NCBI RefSeq assembly: GCF_029168945.1
Contig: NC_083603.1
Coordinates: 20,088,001 to 20,152,000 of the forward strand
Length of the DNA: 64,000 bases
Source: Cannabis sativa
Taxonomy: Eukaryota; Streptophyta; Magnoliopsida; Rosales; Cannabaceae
Direction: 5' to 3'
Shown: positions 24,117-34,530 of the stretch, piece after piece
How the letters are laid out: each line of letters opens with the position of its first letter
Position numbering within the stretch: the first letter of the stretch is position 1
Translations under genes and position numbers: made by a program
Notes under the pieces: generated by a model
The model's database searches: none
What the model was told of the DNA's origin: nothing
Seen by the model: only the letters and a program-made list of their open reading frames with translations

Positions 24117-24788
24117 CTAAAAGCTTGTTTCACACTTATCTAACCACACAAATCTCTGATTTTTCTTGGTCAATTCGGTTAGGGGCATAGAAAGTTTAGA
24201 AAATCCTTCGACGAAACGTCGATAATACCCTGCTAACCCGAGAAAACTTTGAAATTCTGTCACAGACTTGGGCCTCGGCCAGTTCTTCACTGATTCTACC
24301 TTGTTTGGATCAACCATAATTCCATTCTTCCCAACAATATGACCCAGAAAGGACACCTCAGACAACCAGAATTCGCACTTTTTAAACTTGGCATACAACT
24401 TGTGATCCCTAAGTCGCTGCAATACCATTCGAAGATGATGCTCGTGCTCCTCTTCTGACTGAGAGTATTCAAGAATGTCATCGATAAACACTATAACGCA
24501 GTTATCGAGGAAATCGTTGAATACTCTATTCATAAGATCCATAAAGGCCGCAGGAACATTAGTCAATCCGAATGACATTACCAGAAACTCATAGTGCCCA
24601 TATCTGGTTCTAAAAGCAGTCTTTGGTATGTCCTCCTCTCGAATCCTCAATTGATGATAACCAGATCGCAAATCAATTTTCAAAAACACTGTCTTTCCCT
24701 GAAGCTGATTGAACAGATCATCGATCCTAGGCAACGGGTACTTGTTCTTAATCGTCAGCTTATTTAGTTCCCGATAGTCAATACACAT
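24117..24788 (-). pseudogene. Tekay reverse transcriptase
   Basis: The 223-residue frame holds '[29 protein letters not shown]', '[13 protein letters not shown]', '[19 protein letters not shown]', the active site 'VIVFIDDIL', and '[18 protein letters not shown]'. One catalytic Asp lies in 'KIDLRSG' and two in 'FIDDIL'. A TGA at 24789-24791 (probably from CGA, Arg) cuts it from the upstream frame, and a TAG at 24117-24119 cuts it from RNase H. All three pieces share one phase. Confidence 0.92.
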
Positions 24789-25256
24789 TCAGAGGGTACC
24801 ATCTTTCTTTTTCACAAAGAGAACCGGAGCTCCCCAGGGCAATACACTGGGTCGAATAAACCCAATGTCAAGCATCCCCTGAAGTTGCAACTTAAGCTCC
24901 TTGAGTTCTGCTGGAGCCATCCTATATGGAGCTTTAGAAACAGGTTCAACTCCAAGTGCCAGATCAATTACAAAATCAATCTCTCGCTGTGGCGGCGATC
25001 CCGGCAACTCCTCGGGAAACACGTCAAGAAAATCTTTTACCACCCTGACTACCTCAGGCCCAAATGTTTCAGGTCTGTTGGAGTCAAATACCACCGCTAG
25101 AAATCCTACACAGCCATTGCATAGTAAATCCCTAGCCCTTAATACAGAAATAACCGGGATCCGAGACCCTTGAACTGATCCAACATAAACAAATGGATCT
25201 TCACCTTCTGGCTGGAAAATCACCATTTTCCGCCTACAATCTATACTGGCCGAATA
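24789..25256 (-). pseudogene. Tekay protease-RT linker
   Basis: The frame contains 'LCNGCVGFLAVVFDSN', 'DFLDVFPEELPGSPPQREIDFVIDL' and 'LKLQLQGMLDIGFIRPSVLPWGAPVLFVKKKDGTL', the usual lead-in to chromoviral RT. It is limited by the stops at 24789-24791 and 25257-25259. Confidence 0.88.
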
Positions 25257-25682
25257 CTAAGATAGAAAATCCATTTCCAGTATAATGTGAAACTCAGTTA
25301 ATTTCAATTCTATGAGGTCAGCGCTCAACTCCCTATCTTCGATCCTAATCGGCATAGACCTAATGCGCCTATTAGAGATAACCAATTCCCCACTAGGCAT
25401 AAGGGTTCCAAACCCTCTTTCTAAAATATCACAAGGCCTACCCAAAAGATCAATTACTCTTGTAGCTACATATGAGTGTGTAGCTCCCGAGTCAAATAAT
25501 ACTGTAAACAATAAGTTGTTGACGGGAAGCTGACCTGTCACAACCGAAGGACTGGCTGCAGCATCAGCTTGGGTGATGGCAAACACTCGAGCAGGAACCG
25601 GTTTCACCTCAGCTTTCGGCTCCTCTTTCTTTGCCTGGGGCAATCTTTCTTGAAATTCCCCACCATGCCACACAGGAAGCAT
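25257..25682 (-). pseudogene. Tekay protease
   Basis: The aspartic protease motif 'FTVLFDSGATHSYV' is intact. The frame ends 'LEMDFLS' then TAG at 25257-25259, where the family continues with a Lys/Gln-Tyr block. It overlaps the gag frame in a different phase (25604-25682), because a one-base indel lies near 25650, just after the zinc knuckle. Confidence 0.88.
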
Positions 25683-26278
25683 GTCTTCCGGTTACACTCT
25701 CCCGGATGATGTTTCTTGCATCGTGGACACTCAAGGTAAGAGTAACCCTGGCGTCCACCTCTGCCTTGGTTCCCACAGAACTGCTTACTTTGCCCCGAGC
25801 CACCAGAAGCTGAAACAACTTTTCTTTTCTGCTCAGTGGTGGAGTCACCACCATCCCTACCATAAACAGGAGTAGGAACAGTGGGGGTTCCACCAACACT
25901 CAGAGTCACCCGGGGCTCAAGAAGGAATTTTACTGCACCCTCAGCTCTCAAAGCCTTTTCAACCATCTCTGCATATGTGGTTGCCTCAGTAGTAATAATA
26001 ACCAGATCATGTCTAATCTTTGCACTCAAACCCGCCAAATATTTTTTTTTCTTGATGAAATCAGTTGGCACAATTCCCGCTGCCAGCTTGGCCAACCGGT
26101 CAAACTTTGTCGTATATTCAGTAACCGACATTCCCTCAGTTTGAACCAATTCGGTGAACTCTTTCCGCTTTGCACTGCGGACTGCTTCGTTGTAATACTT
26201 GGAGTTAAACAACTCCTTGAATTCTTCCCAGGTCATCATCGTGACGTCTCGAGTGAGGGTTATCAACTCCCACCACAC
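25604..26278 (-). pseudogene. Tekay gag, C-terminal part with zinc knuckle
   Basis: The frame encodes the gag core ('MTWEEFKELFNSKYY', 'EFTELVQTEGMSVTEYTTKFDRLAKLA') and a nucleocapsid region. The zinc knuckle reads 'CFLCGMVGNFKKDC', with Asn where C-x2-C-x4-H-x4-C needs His, so metal binding should fail. Beyond it the frame runs into a stop because of the gag-pol frameshift. Confidence 0.88.
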
Positions 26279-26290
26279 GACAGCGTCTTC

Positions 26291-26728
26291 CTAAAACTGG
26301 AAAGTGGGGCAGGTCACCCGATCATTACCAACCACTCCCATAAAATTGAGGATACGATCAATCACTGAAAGCCACTGCTCGGCCTTCATCACATCAGGAC
26401 CTCCCAGAAATACTGGAGGTGCCTGCTTCCGGAACCTTTCGTACAACGGCTCCATACTGTTGCCAACAATAGGTTGTTCTGCTGGCACCGCAGGAACTGC
26501 CACGGCCTGAACAACTTGAGGAGGCACGACAGGAGGACCCTGCTGCCTCAATCTTTGAATCTCTTCATCTTGTTGGAGGATTCTATCTTGCATTTCCGCA
26601 AATCTTTGATCCCAGTCAGGAGGAGCTTGAGGTGGATTTACAGGGCCACCACCCTGAGCTCTGCCACGGCCACGACCGCGACCACGAGGATTTTGGGGAT
26701 TCCTCTGACCGCCTCTGGTCTCAACCAT
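26291..26728 (-). pseudogene. Tekay gag, N-terminal part
   Basis: Starts 'MVETRGGQRNPQNPRGRGRG', an Arg/Gly-rich N-terminus common in this lineage, followed by 'RFRKQAPPVFLGGPDVMKAEQWLSVIDRI'. It stops at TAG 26291-26293 after 'CPTFQF', in phase with the next gag frame. The stop fits an original CAG. Confidence 0.88.
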
Positions 26729-27029
26729 ATCACCTTGACTTCTTGTATTTCACGGGGCGTCCATTTAATAGGACTTAGCCTGCGAATCCATAAGCCAGGC
26801 AGGTTAGACAGCGATCAAAACTTAACACCGCTCTTAATAACTTAAAGGCAACACACTTTTTTTTTTTAAAAAAAAATAATTAATTAAAATCTAATATGCT
26901 TCCTAACATGCTTTCACATTCACATTTATTTAAAGTACTAAACAAGTACGGGCTTACTGAACCATGAACCGAGCTTTCTCGGATGAAGATTGTACATGTC
27001 TTAGCAAGCTTCGGTAGACAGACCTGGCG

Positions 27030-27041
27030 GCTCTGATACTA
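27030..27041 (-). other. Primer-binding site of the Tekay element
   Basis: On the - strand TAGTATCAGAGC, four bases after the 5' LTR. It matches the initiator tRNA-Met site TGGTATCAGAGC at 11 of 12 positions. The single difference is G to A. Confidence 0.8.
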
Positions 27042-27045
27042 AAAT

Positions 27046-29111
27046 TGTAACGCCCTAATGCTAAGGCACGCTACAGTGCTTTTTCAATTATAGTGCAATC
27101 TTTGCTAATCAAAGAATTTTCTCGAAAAATGTGTTAAATTAAAACTTTTGCATTAAATATTAAACTTTGTAATATAATAAAATATTTACAAGTGTCGGGA
27201 TCCCGTTTTCAAACTTTGTAAAATTTACTTTCCAAAATATACATTCCAAAATACACAAATATACTGGTCGCACAACGAATTTCAAAATACAACTCCCAGA
27301 TGTCCCGAGACCGAACACTCCAGGTCGCGCTGCTTGACATGTACAATCTCACCCGAGCTCAGGTTCACTCCTGTTAAGCCTTCGCCTTTCCTTTACCTAC
27401 ACATGGAAACAAAAACTGTGAGTCAACAAACTCAGTAAGAAATGCATATAACATATCATATAATTTCTGACCTGTAAATAGGCGCCCATACACCTATTTA
27501 CAGAGCTTAACAGATGAGTATGAACGTTAAACACTAGGGTACAACCACTATACCACATACACATCGTACCTCACTGTACGAGTGATGGTAGGGTTTATTC
27601 CGTACACTGAGTTCCACTGAGTGATATACCACACACCTTAGAACTTTCCCGTGCCCGTGTTGGTATCACTGTATCGTACTTACAACAACAATACTCACTA
27701 TACCAATGCACTCTGTAACATATTCATACAAGTGTTGGTAGTGCAAATCATAATTTAAGCATGCATATACAAACACATATGCACACATTCAGATAATCAC
27801 ATCACATATTATATTCAGTTCGTACCTGTTTTCCGAATTCAAGTGTGCTGGCCGACCTGAACGGAAATCTCGTGCTAGATGGATGCCCTAATCACATTTT
27901 GAAAGTTACATGATTAAAACCCTAATCCCGGGAAATCCAAAATCAAAACCCTAGGTTCTGCTATAACCTTAATGGGTTATTCTAACTCTGGAAATGGGGA
28001 AACACCCAACCGAGGCACTGAAATGGACAAAAATTGAGAAAACAAAGTGTTCGGGAATCCTGCCAAAACCGGCTAGCCGGTTATTGTGGCACTGCAAACC
28101 GGCTAGCCGGTTTGCACAAGTAATCCCAAAACACTTCATCTTTTGCTCAATTTTCCACCAAATGTTACCAAACTTTCTAGAGCTCCTAAACAATGCATAC
28201 ACAATAAAACCCAGCCAGCATTTCACAGAATAAACCAATCAAAATCAATTTGCCATTAAAGCTCAAAGCTTTGAACTCAATATTCAAAGTTGCACAAAAC
28301 TTAAACCAATCATCCAAACCAGCAGCTAGGACTTAAAATCAACTCAACAAGACCCTAAAATTCGAATCATAGGCAATTCAAACCTTAACAGCCCCTAATT
28401 TACAATTTCACATATTCAAACCAAAGAAAAAGCTTAAAATCACATCTTCAAAAGTTCTAGGGCTTTACCTTTGATGAAACCTCCTTGAATTCTAGCTAAA
28501 TCCCAGAAAAATGGAAGGAAAAATCTGCTCCTTGCCCTAGCTTTGTCCCAGCTGAAAGAAGGAAAGAGAGAGTTCAAGAGATAACTCAAATTTCTAACTT
28601 TCTTCTTTTTCTCTTAATTTCCTCAAATGAAAAAGGATTTTCCCCAATTAACTCTTGCTGAAAAATTAATGTGCTAGGTGTCAACTAACCAAAAAGCCAC
28701 CTATCCATGACTTAAATAAAAAGTCCAAATCGCCCTTTGACTCAAACTTAGGGTATTTCTAAAGCTAGGGGTAAAATGGTCAATTCCATAACCCCGCTCA
28801 ACCCCGACAATTTATTTTCTCTAAAATATTTCCCACTATGAAATAAGGTTCTAAACTTACCCATGTGATCAATCTAGCCATCCATTGCATTTTCCGTTGT
28901 CGCCGAACAAAAATTACAAAAACAACATATTTCACATATAAGCTAAATAATACCCCTAGAGTTTAATAAAATCTCCGGAATTGAGAAATTATAACTCTAA
29001 TATTTATTTCTAAATATTGGGGTCCACAATTAAATTCACATATAATAATAAAATAATAAAAATTAATGCTAATTACCCTTACTAATCCAAATTACTAAAG
29101 TGGTCATTACA
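27046..29111 (-). repeat. Tekay 5' LTR (right copy)
   Basis: 2066 bp, same ends as the left copy. The paired palindromes recur at 28067-28082 and 28094-28115. In this copy the second arm pair extends to a perfect 22-bp palindrome. Confidence 0.92.
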
Positions 29112-29998
29112 ATATTCTTGCGTTAAGTTTGATAAATTTCTTACCTTTTTGAAAATTTTGAGTCAAATTCTGCTGCTAATTATGTGAATAAATAAATATT
29201 GTGTTAGACTAGTTTATACTATATTTAGTTACTTAGATAGTAATTCCAGTAAAAATTACACAAACCAAACATATGATTTGATTATTTTTAACACATTTAA
29301 TTGAGAAAAATCTTAAGTTAAAAGCTTTCATTTTTTGTGAGAAGTGGGAATTTAGAAAACGACTTTTTGAACATATATTGGTCTTCTAAATTGGTAAAAT
29401 TGATTTTTTTTTAAATTTGAAAATATGACAATTACTAGAGGGATACTTTTTGTAAGAATCGAGCCTAATTGTAAATTTATTATCTCTATATGTCATCATC
29501 ACACATGTTGCCTCTTGTAAAAAAAAAAGAATAAATATATATATATATATTGTGTACATACTATATATACAAAAAAAAAAAAAATCAAACAAGAGCAACA
29601 TTTCTCTATCAGCGTAGCTTGGTCAAAAAATTCAAAATATACCAAAGAAAATTTTACTACGTATACATATATATATCATATAAGAGCATTATTTTAATTT
29701 AATCATTTAGCAAAGTAAAATATATATATCGGTAAAAATATAGATGCATATATAATATATATAAAAAAATCATCATCAATCAAAAGAAACTTTGCTATAG
29801 TTTATTTTTCGTAAATATTAGTCACAAAAAAAATCGTTGTTTATTTCTTTATTTTGGCTCTTGGTACTGTAATGAAATTCCGAAAGCTAACTTGTCATTT
29901 GAATTTCAAAATATTTTTGGTTAGCCTATCTATGGGTCAATAATTGTTTAGATTGTCGTCCTAAAAATCTTTATCTATTTGAGCGCCAATTAACATAT
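29112..29998 (+). other. Athila non-coding region between integrase and 3' LTR, first part
   Basis: Resumes the Athila element after the ATATT duplication. Very AT-rich with A-runs and a (TA)n stretch near 29540. No frame resembling the env-like gene of some Athila elements is visible. Confidence 0.55.
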
Positions 29999-30394
29999 GG
30001 CTAATTAGTAATTTTTTCCCCCGAACTTTGACATGTACTAAATCGTGCCCCCTGAACTTTTTTGGCCGTTAGAAATTCCCCCCGAACTATTAAAATTGTT
30101 AAATTTAAGGACTTTTGTCTCATTTCATTCAATTTTACTGTTTCAGTGATTGTTTATGTACTAAACCATGCTCCCCAGACTTTGATATCTACCAAATCAT
30201 GCCCCTCTAACTTTGATATGTACTAAATCATGCCCCTTGAATTTTCATCCATGTTAGAATTTTTTACTAAAATTAGACAAAAGTCCTTAAATTTAACAAT
30301 CTCAATAGTTCGGGGGGAATTTTTAACGGCCAAAAAGTTCAAGGGGCACGATTTAGTACATGTCAAAGTTTGGGGGGAAAATTACTAATTAGCC
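29999..30394. mobile_element. 396-bp inverted-repeat element with 9-bp duplication (Mutator-like MITE)
   Basis: The left arm starts GGCTAATTAGTAATTTTTTC and the right arm ends with its reverse complement with few changes, each arm about 120 bp. The 9-bp TTAACATAT occurs at 29990-29998 and 30395-30403. Long terminal inverted repeats with 9-bp duplications point to Mutator-like elements. It codes for nothing. Confidence 0.85.
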
Positions 30395-30690
30395 TTAACA
30401 TATATTTCCAACTCCAAGAGTGACAACCCTTCCTCTTTTCAAATATTTCAATACCTGTGAGAATTTGGAGTTGAGACTTTTTACTTTAAAGATTTTTCAA
30501 TATTATCTATGTTATGGATTAAAGCAAATAAAATGAGTTGAAGCACACACACACAAAAAATTTGGAATTATAACTATTGTAAATTTTTATGTAGTATTTT
30601 CTAGAGTTTACACCAATATTTTATTTTGTTTCGATTAGGCAGAATTTGTTTTGATTTGTTCATCTTGGTAATATTTTGTTATCCGCTTGA
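30395..30690 (+). other. Athila non-coding region, second part
   Basis: AT-rich sequence between the MITE and the Athila polypurine tract. I see no gene or repeat in it. Confidence 0.5.
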
Positions 30691-30724
30691 ATTGCTAGGG
30701 ACTAGCAATAAGCTAGTTGGGGGT
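30691..30724 (+). other. Hairpin and polypurine tract of the Athila element
   Basis: ATTGCTAG, loop GGA, CTAGCAAT (30691-30709) forms a perfect 8-bp stem. TTGGGGGT (30717-30724) follows, directly before the LTR start TGTGTTAAAT at 30725. The purine tract fits plus-strand priming. Confidence 0.7.
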
Positions 30725-31205
30725 TGTGTTAAATGCCAAAATATTACATATTTCATAGTACAAAAATACAAAGTTAATTAAATTTTAAATAATATTTTCA
30801 TAAAATTAAAGTTATATATTTTTATATTGAAAATATTTTATTAATATTTAATTTTTTTTGTGTTTGATTAAGAAAATAACAATTTGTGAAAAAGAAAAGA
30901 AAAGAAAAAGAAAAATGGTAAAAATGTGGTCCAAAGTATAGAAAAATGGCATTTTGGAATGCAATTTACCCAACAAAGGAGCCCAGCCCGCAGCCCAGCC
31001 GGCCCACTTTCTCTTCACCAAGAGACAGCCTCGCCACATGGCGGGCTGTGGTTCGCTCGCCAAAAGGAAAACAGGAGCAGCAGTTCCCTTTGTCCCCTCA
31101 CACGCCTCACGCACGAGAGGCACGCACGGCCCCTCTTGGGACTTTTGTTTGCTCCACTCGCCAGCCAAGCAAGTGGCTCTTCTCTTGGTCCGAGTCCCTT
31201 CAGCC

Positions 31206-31364
31206 CACGTGGCATTCTCTCATCTCGCCACGTGTCTACATGCAACCAATGAGAGGATGATACGTGGCAGGTTCGGTTCAACTATAGGGTAATTGCATTT
31301 TTACCCACATGCAATTTGTAATAAGTTTAATTACACATTAGTCCTTTTACCCTTCTATAAATAG
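31206..31364 (+). promoter_or_regulatory. Athila LTR promoter: two G-boxes, CCAAT and TATA box
   Basis: CACGTG occurs at 31206-31211 and 31229-31234. CCAAT is at 31246-31250, a further ACGTGGC near 31262, and TATAAATAG at 31356-31364, all in sense with the element. G-boxes bind bZIP and bHLH factors, so the arrangement suggests responsiveness to light, stress or abscisic acid. That last point is inference only. Confidence 0.6.
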
Positions 31365-31382
31365 AAGCTTAGGATTTTAGAA

Positions 31383-32821
31383 GGGAAATTTTACTTTTTA
31401 TGATTAATAAAACACCTCATATCAATTTTAACTCCCCTTACTAATTTGTACCAATTAATTTCTTTGATTACATGAACTTCCCATTTTACCCTTCTGTTTT
31501 TAATATAATTTTCTTTAAAATCGCGAGATCTCATTTTTTGGAGTATTCTGTGTGTTCGTATTTTTCTCGACAGTTTCTCGATACGTTCTCGATGGGTTCT
31601 CGATGTGAATGTCTCAAGGTCAGGGAAGATCTTTCTCGACGGGTTATCGATAAGTTCTTGAAAGGTTCTTGACTCGAATGTCCCAAGGTCAGGGAAGACC
31701 TTTCTCGAAGGCTTTTCGATAAGTTCTCGAAAGGTTCTCCACTCGAATGTCCCAAGGTTAGGGAAGACCTTTCTCGAAGGCTTTTCGATAGGTTCTCAAC
31801 AGTTTGTCGAAATGGCAAATGATTTTGTATTTCCAATCATGATTGAGATGTGTTTTAACAAAAAAAAAAGCCATTCTTGGCATGTTATCTTAAGAGAATT
31901 CAACAACCAGTCAATAATAGATTAATTTAATGACTATCACCTTATCGAAAACCCATCGATAATCAATCGATATTCAAGTGAGAATAAAGAAAAATAAAAT
32001 TACAAATTTTTTTTGCAATGCTTCAACTATTGAGAACATATCGATAACCCATCGATAATAGCTAAACTTAATGATCATCATCAAAAGCTAAATCTCATCG
32101 ATAACCTATCGAGAATCCGTTGATAAATGGTCGAGAACATATATCGTTTTCATTTTTTCCAACCACCACCACACCGAATCGGAAAACACCATAACCACCA
32201 TTCAAAACCGACCAAAATTTAGAAAAAATCATCAAAACTAAGTATATTTTAACAAACAATGAACAATCTCTAAATCAACCACAAAAAAAAAAAACTAACT
32301 AACAACAAACTTTTTTCTTAACATTAACTTTCTTTTTAAAGAATCAAGGGGATATGGTGGGATATGGGCTCTGACAGTGGAGGAATGGCCAACGATGGCC
32401 TCGGGCAGATGGGTCCTTCGTACAAAGAGAAGGAACGACGATTGGGACGAAGCCTTTGCGCGGATGGCTAGGACGGGATCTTCGACGGATGACTGGGACG
32501 AGACCTCCGATCTTCACGCGGACGGAGTGGGACGTGGTTGTGGGGAAGCTAGAGATCGAGAACAGGTCCGGGTTGTGGCGGACGGGGCCGACTGATGGGT
32601 GTTGCTCTGATGGGGACGGCTGTGGCAGAGCTAGAGGGGAAGGGGGCGGCTGATAGGGTTAGAGAGAGAGAGAGAGAGAGTTGATTTTTTTAGAATTTGA
32701 AAAATAAATAAATGGTAAGGGTTATCTTAGGTAAATTGGGAAGTTATTAGAATAGTATTTTATAAATGATATTTTTTTTTGTAATAGGTGTCTTTTTTAA
32801 GTATATATAATGAAATTTCCC
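31383..32821. mobile_element. 1439-bp inverted-repeat DNA element inside the Athila LTR
   Basis: The ends begin GGGAAATTTTAC and close with a related inverted sequence ending GAAATTTCCC. TTTTAGAA flanks both sides (31375-31382 and 32822-32829). The terminal repeats are imperfect over about 110 bp. An 8-bp duplication favours hAT, but long arms recall Mutator; the class is open. The interior contains a 69-bp tandem repeat, TCGAT/TCGAG-rich sequence, and a GC-rich stretch (about 32360-32660) with a 72-residue frame that could be a captured gene fragment. I cannot identify it. Confidence 0.7.
31586..31800. repeat. 69-bp tandem repeat, three units plus a partial
   Basis: Units start at 31586, 31655, 31724 and 31793 (partial). 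The shared core is CGAATGTCCCAAGGTCAGGG with flanking TTCTCGA motifs. As 69 is a multiple of three, the opposite strand reads as a 23-residue protein repeat. I consider that an artefact. Confidence 0.85.
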
Positions 32822-33540
32822 TTTTAGAATTCAGTACAGTTTCAGACAAAAAAAATCTAGAGAAAACACTCAAAGCGCTCAGTGTTAATTTACCACTTTT
32901 ATTAGTTAATTTTCTTATGGGTTTTCAAGTTCCCGTATTATTAAGGAGGACGATGAAACATAGTGTATTTAATTAAGTATTTATTTTTATTTTGATTCTC
33001 AATACAATATATGCCTATGATTTTTGCTTCTTAAAATAATTTCTTTCATCTTTAATATCACGAATTTTTGATAGTTAGAAATTATTAATGCGTTCTACAA
33101 TTTATTAAAAATAATATTCTTTGATTTTTTGTATTTACATTAAATTGTTTCACATTTAATGCTTAGAAGTTATAATTTTAAAAGCGAAGGAAAATCTATT
33201 TTTATTAGAAAATAAATGGTTTGATTACTGATTAAATTATGAGAATCAATATAAAAATAAATATTTTTATATGCACTTAAGGGGATTATAAACCCTTAAT
33301 AATATCCCCAAATATCACTGACAATATCTGCACTGTCATTTTTACCATTTAAACACGTTAATTTATTTTGTTACCAAAAACCTCACCATTTTCGAAACTA
33401 GGTTAGAGTTTTAATAGCTTAGATTAAATAAGTATTTTCTTTGATCTCACGCAATTCCCATGGGTTCGACCTCGTTCTTCACAATCTCCATACTACAATA
33501 AAGATTTGTGCGCTTGCGAGTTGATAAATGTAAAACATAC

Positions 33541-33988
33541 CGCTTTCGGTCACAACACTGCGGGTGTAACTAAGAATAGAGCATGCATGCAACCTATTCC
33601 GCGCATGGGAGGGGTGTTTAGATAGGAACTGGCCGAGGAACCTCAGACACGCTATGTCTGAAAGTGTCTCCTGATCGAGGTTCCCTTGTGTCCGCGCACT
33701 CAAGAAATGATCCCCACTCCGATTTTTCCAAATTTTCAAAAAATCATAACTCTCACAATTTCAATCAAAATTTATTTCTGTAAAAAAGTAATTTGCATAA
33801 TTTTCCCAAACTATCTAAATAAAATAATTCCAGATCGTAAATCAAATTATTTTTCATAAAAATTTCGTAATTCTCAATCAATCATCAAATCAACACATAG
33901 ATCAACATGAACACATCCAAATCATACATTCATCATTTTTAAATCTATATTTCATGGAATAAATCATTACCATGGCTATGAGGCCAGT
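33541..33988 (-). mobile_element. Angela leader fragment with hairpins
   Basis: Matches the 5' leader of the Angela copies: AT-rich blocks 'ttcaaaaaatcataact' and 'caatcaatcatcaaat', then 'ccatggctatgaggccagt' against the LTR at 33989. A GC-rich part holds nested stems: GGAACCTC (33637-33644) with GAGGTTCC (33677-33684), and TCAGACA (33643-33649) with TGTCTGA (33655-33661). It starts where the Athila LTR ends. Confidence 0.75.
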
Positions 33989-34530
33989 TGTTAGATGTTA
34001 TTTTATCAGGTTCTAAATTTACTAACATGTATGTTTGATTATATTCTATAATATAACATCTTAAACATGAATTTTCTAAAATAATGAAATAAACACATAT
34101 AAAGTTCTAGAAACCCTTAGATTTATGGCAGTAGAATATTATGGCTCCTTTCATTCAGATCTCTAATCCTTGTTTCTTTCTGTCGTAGAGTATTGCCAAG
34201 ATCTGAACCTGGATCTCCTTTAGTGATGGAATTCTTCACAATCTTCCACACTATTATTGAGTACTGATCTGATTTGAGTGGGCAAGGTACTCTTAACTAG
34301 GGGTTTGAAATTATGAAGAGAAGGAGAGAGGAATTTTGAATTCTACATAGAGAGGCTCTCAATATTCAGTTGTTTGACAGAGTAGAAAACTAAGTTATTA
34401 GGTTATGAGAGCTATCTTATTCTTTATATAGGATTTCATCTAGGGTTAGGATTTAAATTATATGGAATTAAAAAATATAAAATAATGGCTTAAAATACCC
34501 TTAAGTGGCTAGCCTCATATGTGGAACCCA
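33989..34530 (-). mobile_element. Angela LTR-B, first part
   Basis: Starts TGTTAGATGTTA and matches LTR-A block for block. It breaks off at about 34530, where degraded internal sequence of another Angela copy begins, and resumes near 41846. Confidence 0.75.

Larger units (their letters stand above)
20057..29111 (-). mobile_element. Complete Tekay/Del-type chromovirus (Ty3/gypsy), 9.1 kb
   Basis: LTRs at 20057-22126 and 27046-29111 start TGTAACGCCC and end CATTACA. Both sides are flanked by ATATT (20052-20056 and 29112-29116). A polypurine tract and a primer-binding site close to initiator tRNA-Met complete the structure. Gag and a pol with a C-terminal chromodomain lie on the - strand. In the first 700 bp of the LTRs I count about 17 differences, so the copies are about 97-98% alike. 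Gag carries one stop, pol three, and there is one frameshift at the gag-pol junction. Confidence 0.93.
30725..33540 (+). mobile_element. Athila 3' LTR, interrupted by an inverted-repeat element
   Basis: Starts TGTGTTAAATGCC after the polypurine tract and ends near 33540 after 'cccatgggttcgacctcg' and 'gtgcgcttgcgag', blocks that characterise the 3' end of Athila LTRs. The right boundary is approximate because the matching 5' LTR is missing. Without the 1439-bp insertion at 31383-32821 it is about 1.4 kb. A GC-rich promoter segment lies at about 30960-31280. Short frames in that segment overlap on both strands and are not genes. Confidence 0.75.

Noticed and set aside
29112..30690. env-like gene of Athila
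   Set aside because: No frame of adequate length or transmembrane pattern is visible here.
30848..31292. Six overlapping frames on both strands
   Set aside because: GC-rich promoter part of the Athila LTR; no conserved domain and mutual overlap.
31586..31800. CRISPR-like direct repeats
   Set aside because: Units are contiguous without spacers and the DNA is from a plant nucleus.
31531..31836. Protein repeat of 23 residues
   Set aside because: Forced by a 69-bp DNA tandem repeat in a non-coding transposon.
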